Shown here in pieces: positions 34,535-34,570 of a DNA stretch of 34,570 nucleotides (positions are counted from its first letter, which is position 1; the number at the start of each line of letters is the position of its first letter). Below the pieces are notes generated by a model. That model did no database searches, had not been told where the DNA came from, and saw only the letters and a program-made list of their open reading frames with translations. The stretch is from the NCBI GenBank assembly GCA_902574215.1, contig CACGMR010000009.1, forward strand, positions 1 to 34,570, read 5' to 3'. The stretch comes from an uncultured Pelagibacteraceae bacterium. GTDB taxonomy: Bacteria > Pseudomonadota > Alphaproteobacteria > Pelagibacterales > Pelagibacteraceae. Position numbers and translations under genes: made by a program.

Positions 34535-34570
34535 ACTGCAAAGGTGTTCCATCAGGATCACCTTGAATAT
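34527..34570 (-). CDS. C-terminal tail of a VOC-like protein (partial)
   Basis: A leftward frame enters at the right edge and ends TAA at 34529-34527, giving IQGDPDGTPLQFS. The DPDGxPLxF ending is typical of glyoxalase/bleomycin-resistance-like (VOC) proteins. It overlaps the SMR gene tail to tail by 8 bases. Only 13 residues are visible, so the call is tentative. Confidence 0.5.
   Translation of the reverse strand, partial: IQGDPDGTPLQFS

Noticed and set aside
1..34570. CRISPR arrays, tRNA or rRNA genes, IS elements, phage attachment sites, riboswitches.
   Set aside because: No repeat-spacer pattern, cloverleaf, transposase, integrase or known riboswitch core was noticed by eye. A covariance-model scan was not possible, so a small RNA could be missed.

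Overview
The window looks like chromosomal DNA of a SAR11-clade alphaproteobacterium (Pelagibacterales, 'Candidatus Pelagibacter'-like). The basis is a very AT-rich, Lys/Asn/Ile-rich proteome, extremely tight gene packing (no gene-free stretch above about 210 bases, many 1- to 4-base overlaps), and a proteorhodopsin close to a ferredoxin, a TrxR-like ferredoxin reductase and a GST. Species assignment is an inference. No rRNA, tRNA, CRISPR or recognisable transposase was seen.

Layout. (1) 1-4262, minus strand: one compact run psd - pssA - GT8-like glycosyltransferase - rlmE - guaB - TPR-like exported protein (cut by the window edge). It links phosphatidylethanolamine synthesis, rRNA methylation and guanine nucleotide synthesis. 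GuaB is short and lacks the usual CBS pair. (2) 4339-9459: icd (NADP-isocitrate dehydrogenase) converging on alaS, then recA with a strong terminator. (3) 9567-12921, minus strand: cupin - VOC - GFA-family - glycerate-kinase-like - TolC-like run. (4) 13076-14756: umuD-umuC, a Pol V-type SOS mutagenesis pair. An 11-bp-period repeat upstream resembles an element upstream of recA. (5) 14758-22608: a complete urease operon ureDABCEFG, bracketed by two paralogous exported serine hydrolases of the beta-lactamase/class C esterase fold. (6) 22612-27389, minus strand: GT39-like transferase - GtrB-like GT2 - DUF1800 - DUF1501 (Tat) - serine hydrolase, joined by gaps of 0-3 bases or overlaps. This is a candidate, functionally undescribed envelope module. 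(7) 27441-28194: dksA with a near-consensus promoter, followed by two tiny coupled membrane-peptide ORFs. (8) 28198-32098, minus strand: proteorhodopsin (blue-tuned by residue), terminator, membrane desaturase/hydroxylase, 2Fe-2S ferredoxin, ferredoxin-NADP reductase, Nu-class-like GST. (9) 32308-34534: prpE (propionyl-CoA synthetase) and an SMR efflux protein, with the tail of a VOC-like gene converging at the right edge.

How the parts fit. The proteorhodopsin block supplies light-driven proton export, and next to it sits a complete electron chain (NADPH - reductase - ferredoxin - di-iron membrane oxygenase). The urease block would release ammonium and CO2 from urea; it carries all accessory proteins for nickel-centre assembly but no adjacent urea or nickel transporter. 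The two serine hydrolases, the DUF1800/DUF1501 pair and the two glycosyltransferases look like one accessory cell-envelope region into which the urease operon may have been inserted.
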